From the NCBI GenBank assembly GCA_020555865.1, contig JAJCJJ010000003.1, positions 229,003 through 293,002 of the forward strand: 64,000 nucleotides of DNA, written 5' to 3'. A program made the translations under genes and the position numbers. Positions within the stretch are counted from its first letter, which is position 1; every line of letters starts with the position of its first letter. Below the pieces are notes generated by a model that did no database searches, was not told the DNA's origin, and saw only the letters and a program-made list of their open reading frames with translations. This DNA is from a bacterium 210917-DFI.7.65. Its GTDB lineage: Bacteria > Bacillota > Clostridia > Oscillospirales > Oscillospiraceae. Of this stretch, positions 25,946 through 34,610 are shown piece by piece.

Positions 25946-26836
25946 ATGGAACAGGAAGCGCTGTATACCATCGGCCAGGTGAGCAAAATCTGCGATGTGT
26001 CCCAGCGTATGCTGCGCTATTATGAAAAAGTGGGGCTGATCACTCCGGATCACATCGCAAAACCCAGCCATTATCGCTACTACAGCGTGCGCACCATGCA
26101 GCGGGTGCAGGTGATCCGTTATCTGATTGATCAGGGTTTCCGGCTGGAAGAGATCAGCGAGGCGCTCTCTGGCGAGGATATGGACCGTTTTGAGGCCCTT
26201 TTTCTGCAGAAGATTGATCAGACCCGCAGCGAAATTGAATATTACCATCAACGGCTGGACAGCCTGTGGGCATGGTACGGCCTTCTGGTGGAGGGGCGGG
26301 CGGCGCAACGGCACCAGAACCGCGCCATTACCATGAAATATATCCCGGAAGAGCGGTATTTTTACTATACGCGCCAGCGTGCGCCGGAAGAGCAGGATTC
26401 CGAAATCCGTTTGGAAATTGAATACTTTACCATGAGCAAGCGGGACGGCCATTCCATGGTGGATATGGGCGGCGCGTTCCATGTTAAATACGATTCCGTA
26501 GCTGAGCGCATGGAGAATCGCTACTGCAGCATGACGCTGCTGCAGACCATGTTTCCAAACAGCAAAAGCCAGAATAACACGGCGCATTTCGGTGGTTTCC
26601 TGGCGGTGGCTGGTTATCATCTGGGGGCGCCGCGGAATGTGCGCGACAGCTACGAGCGCATGCTGCTGTGGGCGCAGCAGCACCGTTTCACCCTGCGGGG
26701 CGACTGTTACGAGCGCCATGTGCTGGATGTGTATTCCACGGCGCGGGAGGAAAATTTTGTCACGGAACTGCTGCTGCCGGTGCAGGAGGATACGGAGGGC
26801 TTTGAACGGCTGGAACGTTGGAAGCGGGAGTCCTGA
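25946..26836 (+). CDS. MerR-family regulator with effector-binding domain
   Basis: 296 residues from ATG 25946 behind AGGAGGGGG. N-terminal MerR winged helix (YTIGQVSKICDVSQRMLRYYEKVGLITPD), a dimerisation coiled coil (residues 75-115), and a C-terminal effector domain of the GyrI/BmrR type, which binds hydrophobic cations. The genes downstream are two SMR pumps with a MerR-type promoter, so a multidrug- or guanidinium-like ligand is plausible. A strong terminator separates regulator from pumps. Confidence 0.92.
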   Translation: MEQEALYTIGQVSKICDVSQRMLRYYEKVGLITPDHIAKPSHYRYYSVRTMQRVQVIRYLIDQGFRLEEISEALSGEDMDRFEALFLQKIDQTRSEIEYYHQRLDSLWAWYGLLVEGRAAQRHQNRAITMKYIPEERYFYYTRQRAPEEQDSEIRLEIEYFTMSKRDGHSMVDMGGAFHVKYDSVAERMENRYCSMTLLQTMFPNSKSQNNTAHFGGFLAVAGYHLGAPRNVRDSYERMLLWAQQHRFTLRGDCYERHVLDVYSTAREENFVTELLLPVQEDTEGFERLERWKRES

Positions 26837-26849
26837 AAGAATCAGCGGC

Positions 26850-26892
26850 AAACAAGAAAGTCTGACATTATGTCAGACTTTCTTGTTTTTTC
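26850..26892 (+). terminator. Terminator of the MerR gene
   Basis: Perfect 18-bp stem AAACAAGAAAGTCTGACA with loop TTA, followed by a T run. Confidence 0.92.
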
Positions 26893-27000
26893 CGGATTTA
26901 TGGACTGGATGGGTAAAAAGTTTCCAGTGGAAAACGGGAAAAAGAACAAAATAGTCCAAGATTTTCGGAGGAAAATCCCTGACAAAGTGCTGTAAATTTC

Positions 27001-27031
27001 TTGACTCTTACACAGTGGAAACCTTTATAAA
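27001..27031 (+). promoter_or_regulatory. MerR-type promoter of the SMR pair
   Basis: TTGACT (27001-27006) and TATAAA (27026-27031) are 19 bp apart, the over-long spacing that MerR proteins correct by twisting DNA. A dyad TTACACAGTGGAA (27008-27020, ten of thirteen positions symmetric) lies within the spacer, where MerR dimers bind. Confidence 0.75.
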
Positions 27032-27086
27032 TGACGATAGGCTATTCGAAAAAATTGGATCAAAAGGAAACAGAGGGGGAGATTTT

Positions 27087-27491
27087 TTGATTCTGAAACT
27101 GAACAAAAAGCAGGCTTATGGTATTCTGGTTATCTCGATCATTTTCGAACAGATCGGTACGGGCTTTCTGGAGGCCTGCGACGCCTTTACGAAACTGGTG
27201 CCGACCATTTGCCTCATTCTGGCATATGTGGCGTCCTATTGGTTCTTTGCCCAGCTGCTGCAGCACATCAATCTCAGCGTATCATACGCCACCTGGACGG
27301 CGGCCGGCACAGTCAGCGCGGCTCTGATCGGCCTGTTTGCCTTCGGCCAGCATATTTCTCCGCTGGGCTGGCTTGGTATTGTAATCATGTGTGTTGGTAT
27401 TTTCATTCTGAATCTGTACGGCACGCCAAAAGAGGACCGTGATAAAGACAATGTGGTGCCGGCAGCGCAGGAGAAGGAGGAGAAACGGTAA
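27087..27491 (+). CDS. SMR-family efflux pump subunit A
   Basis: 134 residues. Start TTG at 27087, behind GAGGGGGA; an upstream ATG at 27015 lies within the promoter region and has no ribosome-binding site. Four membrane helices; the catalytic glutamate is in helix 1 (SIIFEQIGTGFLEA). A charged C-terminal tail (KEDRDKDN...) of about 20 residues is longer than in EmrE. The next gene overlaps by one base, so the two probably form a heterodimeric pump of the EbrAB/YkkCD type, using the proton gradient to export cationic compounds. Confidence 0.9.
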   Translation: MILKLNKKQAYGILVISIIFEQIGTGFLEACDAFTKLVPTICLILAYVASYWFFAQLLQHINLSVSYATWTAAGTVSAALIGLFAFGQHISPLGWLGIVIMCVGIFILNLYGTPKEDRDKDNVVPAAQEKEEKR

Positions 27492-27823
27492 TGGAAATTA
27501 CGATGTGGATGGCCTATGTGTTCCTGGCCATTGCCGTAGGAACCGAAATCGTGGCGACTTCGACACTGCCTGCCACTATGTGCTTTACCAAGCTCAAGCC
27601 AAGCCTGGTGTGCATTATCTGCTATGTGATCTGCTTCTACTCTCTGGGCATGTCCCTGACTCACATTCCCATGGGCATTGCATACGGCACCTGGGGCGCC
27701 CTGGGTACGGCAATCACGCCTTTGATCGGTTACATCGCCTACCGGCAGAAAACTTCGAAAGCCGGCTTGATCGGCGTGGTGCTGATCATTATTGGTATTC
27801 TTCTGATGAATCTGTATGGTTGA
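27491..27823 (+). CDS. SMR-family efflux pump subunit B
   Basis: 110 residues, four membrane helices, glutamate in helix 1 (IAVGTEIVATSTLPAT), YGTWGALGT in helix 3, and LIGVVLIIIGILLMNL in helix 4. The ATG shares a base with the stop of subunit A, which argues for obligate co-translation and heterodimer assembly. Controlled with subunit A by the MerR-type promoter at 27001. Substrate not inferable. Confidence 0.92.
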   Translation: MEITMWMAYVFLAIAVGTEIVATSTLPATMCFTKLKPSLVCIICYVICFYSLGMSLTHIPMGIAYGTWGALGTAITPLIGYIAYRQKTSKAGLIGVVLIIIGILLMNLYG

Positions 27824-27849
27824 TCAAGACAACCTGTCTTTTTCCAGAA

Positions 27850-27889
27850 ACAGCACAGCCTCCGGGAAAGCAATCCCGGGGGCTGCTGT
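27850..27889 (+). terminator. Hairpin after the SMR operon
   Basis: ACAGCA-ca-GCCTCCGGGA with the complement TCCCGGGGGCTGCTGT; no T run follows, so it is only a possible terminator. Confidence 0.45.
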
Positions 27890-27935
27890 AATATCATACG
27901 GGATTTTGTGTATTTCCCGCTAAAAAAACAGGTCA

Positions 27936-27964
27936 TTGACCGAATTTGAACGGTACGATATACT
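27936..27964 (+). promoter_or_regulatory. Sigma-A promoter
   Basis: TTGACC (27936-27941), 17-bp spacer, TATACT (27959-27964). It drives the uncertain small ORF at 27987 and the membrane protein gene at 28182. Confidence 0.75.
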
Positions 27965-27986
27965 GAATATATGAAAGTGGAGGGAG

Positions 27987-28154
27987 ATGATGGTGTGCCA
28001 GGTTTTGTCAGCAGGCCGTACAGCCAGATGCAAAGCCAGTCAGCGGTTCTTTCCCGTATCTGGAAGGATCGGATTAAAGTATCTGATTGAGCGCGTAGGC
28101 TGTGAAAGGAAAAGGCAGTTTATGCGCTTTTTTGTATGTTGTTCCATTCCTTAA
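27987..28154 (+). CDS. Uncertain 55-codon ORF
   Basis: Starts ATG ATG at 27987/27990 just after GGAGGG, 23 bases from a good promoter, and ends four bases before the next ATG. The peptide is basic (MMVCQVLSAGRTARCKASQ...) with four to five cysteines and no recognised motif. Composition does not argue strongly for coding; it may be leader RNA of the next gene. Confidence 0.22.
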   Translation: MMVCQVLSAGRTARCKASQRFFPVSGRIGLKYLIERVGCERKRQFMRFFVCCSIP

Positions 28155-28181
28155 AATATGAAAAGTGGGGTGAAATGTGCT

Positions 28182-29063
28182 ATGGGGAAATCTAAGGCGG
28201 CGGTTTTTATCACAGTCCTTGCTGTTGTCCTGATCCTGTTTTGTGCGCTTCTGTATTGGAACGCAGGAACGGCAGGGAAAACGGAGGCGCAATGGGATCC
28301 GCGGTTTTTGGAGGCTCTGTCGCTGGAGCAGGAGGAGGCGGACCGTGCCGGAAATGATCTGGTGCAGACTGTGGAGGAGTGCGTCTCCAGCGGCGCGGTT
28401 TCTCTGGAACTGATCCAGACGGCGGCGGGCGGGGATCTGATCTGCCTGTACTACGAGCTGACCCTGCCGGAGAACTGGACGGCGGCGTGGTCGGCGCTGC
28501 ACCAGGATGCTGGCGCCCTGGCCTTTGAGGCTCAATGCAGCGCGGCGGAAGGAATGGCGCCGGACTACCGGGCGACCGCTGTCACCGGTTTTGACGCGGC
28601 GCGCGGCTGCGTGCAGTGTGTGTCCACATTTCGCTTTCCGGACACAGATCTTTTGGGCGAGACGCTGACGCTGACCCTGGGCGCGTTTACTCTTTCGGGT
28701 GTTCCGGCGGATGCCGCGCTGCCGGAAGAGCCGCTAGCCCTGTCCTGGACTGTGCAGCGCCGGGCAGAGGAGCGCCTCGCCCAGACCCCGGAGGGTATCT
28801 GTGCGCTGTCTCCCCTGGGATTGTCCGTGCAGCTTGCGCGGGACGAAGCGCCGGATGCGGCCGGGGAGGTAATGGCATCGCTCCAGGTCGTTTATCGTGA
28901 CGGTACGGTCGTCCATTCCTTTGGCCCGAACTCTGCCTCTATTTCCACTGCGGGGGAGGACTGCAGTGCGCAGATATTGGTTCTGCCGCAGCGCGGTACG
29001 CTGTTTTGCAGCGATATGGTAAAGCGGGTGGATGTGTGCGGTATGTCCTTCGTTTTTGAGTGA
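28182..29063 (+). CDS. Hypothetical membrane-anchored extracellular protein
   Basis: 293 residues from ATG 28182, eleven bases after GTGGGG. One N-terminal membrane helix (AAVFITVLAVVLILFCALLYW) and a large extracellular part with alternating beta-strand patterns (LICLYYELTLPENW, FRFPDTDLLGETLTLTLGAF), resembling the extracellular half of DUF4179/DUF5643-type proteins linked to ECF sigma systems; I am not certain of that assignment. No sigma factor is adjacent. A hairpin shared with purL ends the unit. Confidence 0.75.
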   Translation: MGKSKAAVFITVLAVVLILFCALLYWNAGTAGKTEAQWDPRFLEALSLEQEEADRAGNDLVQTVEECVSSGAVSLELIQTAAGGDLICLYYELTLPENWTAAWSALHQDAGALAFEAQCSAAEGMAPDYRATAVTGFDAARGCVQCVSTFRFPDTDLLGETLTLTLGAFTLSGVPADAALPEEPLALSWTVQRRAEERLAQTPEGICALSPLGLSVQLARDEAPDAAGEVMASLQVVYRDGTVVHSFGPNSASISTAGEDCSAQILVLPQRGTLFCSDMVKRVDVCGMSFVFE

Positions 29064-29084
29064 GCTGTGAACTGTTAAAAGAAT

Positions 29085-29129
29085 GCCCCCGGCGGGGTTG
29101 CCGAAAGGCAACTTCGCCGGGGGTGTTTT
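29085..29129. terminator. Hairpin between convergent genes
   Basis: Outer stem CCCCCGGCG / CGCCGGGGG, inner stem TTGCC-GAAA-GGCAA; GTTTTA on the rightward side and CATTCTTTT on the leftward side. Probably serves both the membrane protein gene and purL. Confidence 0.75.
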
Positions 29130-29147
29130 AGTGCTGCGGATCCGGAG

Positions 29148-32100
29148 TTATTTGTAATAAGCTGCGCCGGACTCGAACACCGGCATGAATTTTTCACCCG
29201 GGATATTGCGGGCAATGTTTTTGCCGCTGCGCTCGATATGGCCCATTTTGCCGAAGATACGGCCGTCGGGGCTGAAAATACCTTCAATGGCCTGCACGGA
29301 GCCGTTGGGATTATATTCCACGTCCATGGACGGACGGCCCTGAGGATCGACGTACTGGGTGGCGATCTGGCCGTTGCGGAACAATTCCAGAATGCGCTCG
29401 TCATTGGCTACGAAACGGCCTTCGCCGTGGGACACGGGTACATGATACAGCTCGTCGGGCTTGCACAGCGTCATCCAGGGGGAGTGGACCGAGGCCACGC
29501 GGGTGGAGACATAACGGCTCTGATGGCGGCCGATCAGGTTATAGGTCAGAGTGGGGAAGGTGTCGTCCACGGGGCAGATGTGGCCCGTGGTCAGCAGGCC
29601 CAGTTTCAAAAGGGCCTGGAAGCCATTGCAAATACCCAGCATCAGACCGTCGCGGCGGTAGAGCAGATCGTCCACCGCTTCGGTGATACGGGGATTGCGG
29701 TAGAAAGCGCAAATGAACTTGCCGGAGCCATCTGGCTCGTCGCCGCCGGAGAATCCGCCGGGCAGGATAATCATCTGTGCGTTGCGGATGGCCTGTTCCA
29801 TTTCCTGGACGGATTGTTCTAAATCTGCTGCCGTCAGGTTGCGGATCATGTGGACCTCCGGCTCGATACCGGCCCGGTGCAGAGCCATAGCGGTATCGAT
29901 CTCACAGTTGGTGCCGGGGAAAGCGGCCAAAACGGCCCGGGGCTTTGCGAATTTCTCCGCAGCCACCAAGGGGCTACGCTCGTGGCAGGTGATGGACTCA
30001 ATGCGGCCGGCTTTGCTGACACGGGTGGGATACACGCTTTCCAGGGGGGCTTCCCAGGCGTCCAGAATGGATTCGATGGAGAATTCCTGACCGTTGATAT
30101 AAAAGGCGGGCTTGTCCACGGTATTGCCCACGGAAATGACGTTGGCCTCATCACTGGGTAGCACTTCGGTGCATTCTGCCAGGATTGTGCCGTACTGCTT
30201 AGAGAAGAGCAAATCGGCGTCAATATTGCCGGAAGCCAGGAAGCCGACTTTGTTGCCGAAGCTCATCTTCATCAGGCCCTCAGCCACACCGCCGCCGGAA
30301 ACGGCCCAGGCGGAGGCGATTTTGCCGGCTTTGCAGTATGCGTGGAACTGCCGCCAGGTGGCGCGGATGGCGTCGAAGGAATCATCGGCGGGCTTAAAGA
30401 GGTACACGCCGTGGTTGGCGGCTTTGAAATCCGTGCTGATCAGGCCCGGCGCCTTGGCGGGCGCTACGGCAAAGGAGATCAGCGTGGGAGGGACATCCAG
30501 ATCGTTGAACGAGCCGGACATGGAGTCCTTGCCGCCGATAGCGGCGGCGCCCAGACCGATTTGGGCGTCCAGCGCGCCCAGCAGGGCGGCAAAAGGTTTG
30601 CCCCAACGCTCCGGTTCCTGGCGCAGGCGTTCAAAATATTCCTGCAAAGAGAGATAGTAAGTTTCCGGGCTGACGCCGGCTGCCACCAGCTTGGCCAGCG
30701 ATTCGGTGACGGCGGCCTTGGCGCCGGCATAGGGATCAGCGCTGAACAGCGCCGGGTCAAAGCCGAACGCCATGACGGAGCAGTCCTCGGTGCGGCTCTG
30801 ACAGGGCAGCAGGGCCGCCATGACCTGGGAGGGGCTGCGCTGGGTCTTTCCGCCGTAAGGCATCAGCACGGTGGCTGCGCCGATGGTGCTGTCGAAGCGC
30901 TCCACCAGGCCGCGCTGAGAACAGAAATTCTTATCCTTGGCCAGCTCAAAGAAACGTTCGCCGATGGAGAGTTTTCGGGTTTCTTCCTGGGGGGTAAAGC
31001 GCATGGGGATCTTTACTGCGGTGTGCTTGGTGGCGCCGGTGGAAGAGAGGAATGCGCGGTCGAGGTCCACGATGGTCTTGCCCCGCCAGCGCATGACCAT
31101 GCGCGGCTCTTTTGTGACAGTGGCCACTTGGTAACACTCGAGGTTTTCGGCACTGGCGGCGGCGATGAAAGCGTCCTTATCCTTGGCGCGCACCACAACG
31201 GCCATGCGCTCCTGGCTCTCGGAGATGGCCAGTTCCGTACCGTCCAGGCCCTCATACTTTTTGCGTACGGCATCCAGATCGATGTCCAGGCCGTCGGCCA
31301 GCTCGCCGATGGCTACAGATACGCCGCCTGCGCCGAAATCGTTGCAGCGGCGGATCATGCGCGTGACCTCGCCGTTGCGCATCAGACGCTGGATCTTGCG
31401 CTCTTCGGGCGCGTTGCCCTTCTGTACCTCGGAGGCCATGGTTTGCAGGGATTTGAGATTGTGGCTTTTGGAAGAGCCGGTAGCGCCGCCGATGCCGTCG
31501 CGGCCGGTGCGGCCGCCCAGCAGCAGCACTACGTTGCCCGGTTCCGGGGTTTCCCGGATCACATTTTCTGCCGGAGCTGCGGCCACCACCGCGCCCACTT
31601 CCAGGCGCTTGGCGATGTAGCCGGGGTGGTAAAATTCCTGCACCACGCCGGTGGCCAGGCCAATCTGGTTGCCATAGGAGGAGTAGCCGTTGGCTGCGCG
31701 GGTAACGATGCGGCGCTGGGGAAGCTTGCCGGGCAGCGTTTCGCTGACCGGCACCGTGGGATCGCCCGCGCCGGTGACGCGCATGGCCTGGTAGACGTAG
31801 GAACGGCCCGACAGGGGATCGCGGATGGCGCCGCCGATGCAGGTGGCCGCGCCGCCGAACGGTTCGATCTCTGTGGGGTGGTTGTGGGTTTCGTTTTTAA
31901 ACATCAGCAACCAGTCCTGCTCCTCGCCGTCAATGGTGGGGCGGATGCGCACGGAGCAGGCGTTGATTTCCTCGCTCTCGTCAAGCATGGGCAACTGGCC
32001 GCGCTTTTTCAGCACTTTGGTGCCCAGCGTGGCCAGGTCCATTAAAGTTTTGGGCCGTGCAGCGGCTTTCTCCGGGCCGTAGACCTCTTCGCGCGCAGCG

Positions 32101-32864
32101 AGATAACGCTCATAGGATTTGAGGATCTCATAGTCCTGGATTTCCACCTGGTCAATGTGAGTGGAAAAAGTAGTATGGCGGCAGTGATCGGACCAGTATG
32201 TATCGATGAGCTTCAGTTCGGTGACCGTGGGGTCCCGGCCGAGTTCCTGGAAATGAGCCTGGAATACCTTCAGATCCTCCATATCCATGGCGAGGCCGTA
32301 AGTTTCGTGGATAGTTTCCAGTTCTGCCTCGCTGCTGAGTCCGATAAAGCCGGTGAGCACAGCCACATCCGGAGGGGCGGGATGCTCCTGGTTCAGTGTT
32401 TCGGGCTTGTCCAGAGACGCTTCACGGGATTCCACAGGGTTGATCAGGTCGCCCTTGATGGCGACAAGATCCTCGGCGGTTAAGGAGCCGGAGAGAACAT
32501 AGATGCGGGCAGTACGGATCAGGGGCCGCTCGCCGCAGGTAATCATCTGGATGCACTGAGCGCAGGAGTCGGCGCGCTGGTCGTATTGGCCGGGCAGAGA
32601 TTCCACAGCCAGAACGGTGGATCCTTCCGGCAGCGCGGGCAGTTCTTCATCATAACAGAGGTCGCACTGCGGTTCGGAAAACACACCGCTGCGGGCTGCC
32701 CTGTAGGTGGCTTCGTCGATCCCCTCCGCGTCGTAGCGGTTGAACAGGCGCACGCCGGTCAGGTTCGTCACGCCTAAGGTGCCGGTCAGATCCTTGAGCA
32801 GGGCTTTTGCCTCTACGTCAAAGCCGTCCCGCTTTTCCGTGTAGCATCGAAATACATGTGCCAT
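29148..32864 (-). CDS. purL: Phosphoribosylformylglycinamidine synthase, single chain
   Basis: 1238 residues, the long PurLQ-fusion form of the clostridial clade; catalyses FGAR + glutamine + ATP to FGAM in purine synthesis. The central synthase domains contain WSDHCRHTTF, NETHNHPTEIEPFGGAATC and GGKDSMSG. The C-terminal 260 residues form a class I glutamine amidotransferase with FPGTNCE, the nucleophile cysteine in LGICNGFQAL and the histidine in HGEGRFV, so ammonia is made in the same chain and no separate purQ/purS is needed. ATG at 32864 with TAGGGGGAA. No other pur gene is adjacent. Confidence 0.97.
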   Translation of the reverse strand: MAHVFRCYTEKRDGFDVEAKALLKDLTGTLGVTNLTGVRLFNRYDAEGIDEATYRAARSGVFSEPQCDLCYDEELPALPEGSTVLAVESLPGQYDQRADSCAQCIQMITCGERPLIRTARIYVLSGSLTAEDLVAIKGDLINPVESREASLDKPETLNQEHPAPPDVAVLTGFIGLSSEAELETIHETYGLAMDMEDLKVFQAHFQELGRDPTVTELKLIDTYWSDHCRHTTFSTHIDQVEIQDYEILKSYERYLAAREEVYGPEKAAARPKTLMDLATLGTKVLKKRGQLPMLDESEEINACSVRIRPTIDGEEQDWLLMFKNETHNHPTEIEPFGGAATCIGGAIRDPLSGRSYVYQAMRVTGAGDPTVPVSETLPGKLPQRRIVTRAANGYSSYGNQIGLATGVVQEFYHPGYIAKRLEVGAVVAAAPAENVIRETPEPGNVVLLLGGRTGRDGIGGATGSSKSHNLKSLQTMASEVQKGNAPEERKIQRLMRNGEVTRMIRRCNDFGAGGVSVAIGELADGLDIDLDAVRKKYEGLDGTELAISESQERMAVVVRAKDKDAFIAAASAENLECYQVATVTKEPRMVMRWRGKTIVDLDRAFLSSTGATKHTAVKIPMRFTPQEETRKLSIGERFFELAKDKNFCSQRGLVERFDSTIGAATVLMPYGGKTQRSPSQVMAALLPCQSRTEDCSVMAFGFDPALFSADPYAGAKAAVTESLAKLVAAGVSPETYYLSLQEYFERLRQEPERWGKPFAALLGALDAQIGLGAAAIGGKDSMSGSFNDLDVPPTLISFAVAPAKAPGLISTDFKAANHGVYLFKPADDSFDAIRATWRQFHAYCKAGKIASAWAVSGGGVAEGLMKMSFGNKVGFLASGNIDADLLFSKQYGTILAECTEVLPSDEANVISVGNTVDKPAFYINGQEFSIESILDAWEAPLESVYPTRVSKAGRIESITCHERSPLVAAEKFAKPRAVLAAFPGTNCEIDTAMALHRAGIEPEVHMIRNLTAADLEQSVQEMEQAIRNAQMIILPGGFSGGDEPDGSGKFICAFYRNPRITEAVDDLLYRRDGLMLGICNGFQALLKLGLLTTGHICPVDDTFPTLTYNLIGRHQSRYVSTRVASVHSPWMTLCKPDELYHVPVSHGEGRFVANDERILELFRNGQIATQYVDPQGRPSMDVEYNPNGSVQAIEGIFSPDGRIFGKMGHIERSGKNIARNIPGEKFMPVFESGAAYYK

Positions 32865-32914
32865 AAAGATTCCCCCTAATGAAATTTTGCGAATAGTCTC
32901 TCTTTTTCAAACAG

Positions 32915-32984
32915 GCGCGGCCCGCAAAGCGGGCCGGTCCGGTGAAGTGAAATGATAAGGCGTACAACGCCTGTTTTGATTGTA
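32915..32984 (-). promoter_or_regulatory. purL promoter and structured leader
   Basis: On the leftward strand an extended -10 TGGTACAAT (32984-32979 for TACAAT) is followed by AAACAGGC, internal hairpins including GGCCCGC-TTT-GCGGGCC, and the complementary GCCTGTTT. This is an outer stem enclosing two hairpins, a multi-branched shape, but the bases conserved in guanine/adenine riboswitches are absent. Confidence 0.4.
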
Positions 32985-33031
32985 CCATATTTACTGTGCC
33001 ATGCCTACCCCCGGAGCGGGAAGTTTTCCCG

Positions 33032-34591
33032 TCAACTGTCGGCACCGGTCAAATGGATGGTCCAGTCCGGAAAGCGGTAGAAAGCGTTAGAAGCGGTGGG
33101 TGTAATGTTGTCGGCTGCGCCGGCCTGCAGCACCACAGATTGGGTTTTGAAACAGATGGGCGCGATGGGCGCATTGGTTTGGAAAGTGGAAAACAGTGTT
33201 TCATTGGCGCCGCTGGGCGATGCGGCGGTGGAAAAGGCGGTGGTCAGCTGAGCGTCCAGCGCCGGATCGGAAAAGCCGCCGTAATTCAGGCTGCCGCCGG
33301 TTTGTATGAGGGCGGCGCAGTTGAAATCCGGGGTCATGCGCGTTTCGCCGTAATAGAGATCGAAAGTTCCGCTTTGCAGGGCGGAGAGATACTCCTCGTA
33401 GGGCAGTGTGTGTACTTCCACCTTCAAATCGTATACGGAAAGCGCGGCGGCAATGGCTTTGGCTGCGCTTAGACGAAACGCATTGCCTTCGCACACCAGC
33501 ATGCGGACGGAGGCGGCGTGGGCACCGCCGTTATAACCGGCTTCGGTCATGGCCTGGGCGAAGGATTCGGCATTGTAGCTTTCTTCCAAAGCTGCAGGGT
33601 ACCAGGACGAGGCCGGAGCCACGGGAAACTGGGTGCTGACGGCGTGGCCGGACAGATAAGCCTTGCAGATGCTGTCGCGGTTAATTCCCAGGGAAATCGC
33701 CCGGCGCAGTTTGGCGTCGGAAAAGGGACCGCTGCGGCAGTTGAAGCCAAGGTACTGCAGCGTGGTGGTCTGTGTGTCAGTTATGGATAAATTGCCTTTA
33801 TAGCTGACTGGGTCGCTGCCAGTGTAGTCAGTAAGCAGCATCTGAATGGCGTGGGAAGAAAACAAATAGGTCAGGGTGTTCTCGCTGTCCACGGTGCGCA
33901 GAGGGATTGTGTCCACCGGTAGAGATTCCCCCTTCCACCAGGCGGTGTTTTTCATCAAGGATGCGCCATTGTCCCCCGTAGTGTATACATACGGGCCGGT
34001 GCCGATAGGCACGGCGCTTCCGGCGCTGGATTTGGAGGGGATCGGAATATCCAGCAGGGCGGGGAAACGGTTGTTGGCCTGGCTGAGCGTAATTTCCACA
34101 GCGCCGTTTTGGACACGGATCGAGGATACGGAAGACAGCCGTGCGCCGTAGCGTGCGGATGTTTTTGCCCGCTGCAGCGCTGCGGCTACATCTGCGGCGG
34201 AGAGAGCGCTGCCATCGGAAAAGGAGACGCTGCGTACCTGGAAAGTCCAAACCGTGAAATCCTCGGAATGAGTATAGCTTTCGCACAAAACGGGCTGCGG
34301 CTCAAAAGACGGGTCCAGTTCGAACAGCCCTTCGTAGAGCAGAGGGAGCAGAAGCTGCTGGACGCCGTCGCCGCAGTCAATGGGGTCCAGCGTTTCCCCG
34401 GCCAGGATAGGAAGGGCAAAGGAAGTGATGGGAACCACATCGTCGGCTGTATCTGAGCCTTCCAGTCCCAGGAGGCCGTTCAGATCGCCGTTTTCCTCCG
34501 CCAGCGGGTCGCTGCCCCAGCAGCCGGCAAGCAGCAGGCACAGTGCGGCGGTGAGCAGCAGGAAAAGACTCCTTCGGGTGAAACGCTTCAC
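33032..34591 (-). CDS. Peptide-type ABC transporter substrate-binding lipoprotein
   Basis: 519 residues. Lipoprotein signal MKRFTRRSLFLLLTAALCL with lipobox LLAGC places it on the outer face of the membrane. The remainder matches family 5 extracellular solute-binding proteins (DppA/OppA): LLYEGLFELDPSFEPQPVLCESY, FTVWTFQVRSVSFSDGSALSAADVAAAL, and the C-terminal IAPICFKTQSVVL. No permease or ATPase genes are nearby, so it is either an orphan binding protein using a distant transporter or a sensor component. The next gene upstream (yfiH-like) is 19 bases away. Confidence 0.92.
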   Translation of the reverse strand: MKRFTRRSLFLLLTAALCLLLAGCWGSDPLAEENGDLNGLLGLEGSDTADDVVPITSFALPILAGETLDPIDCGDGVQQLLLPLLYEGLFELDPSFEPQPVLCESYTHSEDFTVWTFQVRSVSFSDGSALSAADVAAALQRAKTSARYGARLSSVSSIRVQNGAVEITLSQANNRFPALLDIPIPSKSSAGSAVPIGTGPYVYTTGDNGASLMKNTAWWKGESLPVDTIPLRTVDSENTLTYLFSSHAIQMLLTDYTGSDPVSYKGNLSITDTQTTTLQYLGFNCRSGPFSDAKLRRAISLGINRDSICKAYLSGHAVSTQFPVAPASSWYPAALEESYNAESFAQAMTEAGYNGGAHAASVRMLVCEGNAFRLSAAKAIAAALSVYDLKVEVHTLPYEEYLSALQSGTFDLYYGETRMTPDFNCAALIQTGGSLNYGGFSDPALDAQLTTAFSTAASPSGANETLFSTFQTNAPIAPICFKTQSVVLQAGAADNITPTASNAFYRFPDWTIHLTGADS

Positions 34592-34610
34592 AGTGGCGCG
34601 GCCTCCTTTG

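Noticed and set aside
26850..26892. Inverted repeat as an IS end
   Set aside because: It is an intrinsic terminator with a T run; no transposase anywhere in the window.
30342..32045. Rightward 567-codon frame opposite purL
   Set aside because: Shadow of purL on the complementary strand; no start signal, and its composition follows the antisense codon pattern.
32865..33007. Purine riboswitch upstream of purL
   Set aside because: The conserved loop and junction bases of guanine/adenine and PRPP aptamers are not present.
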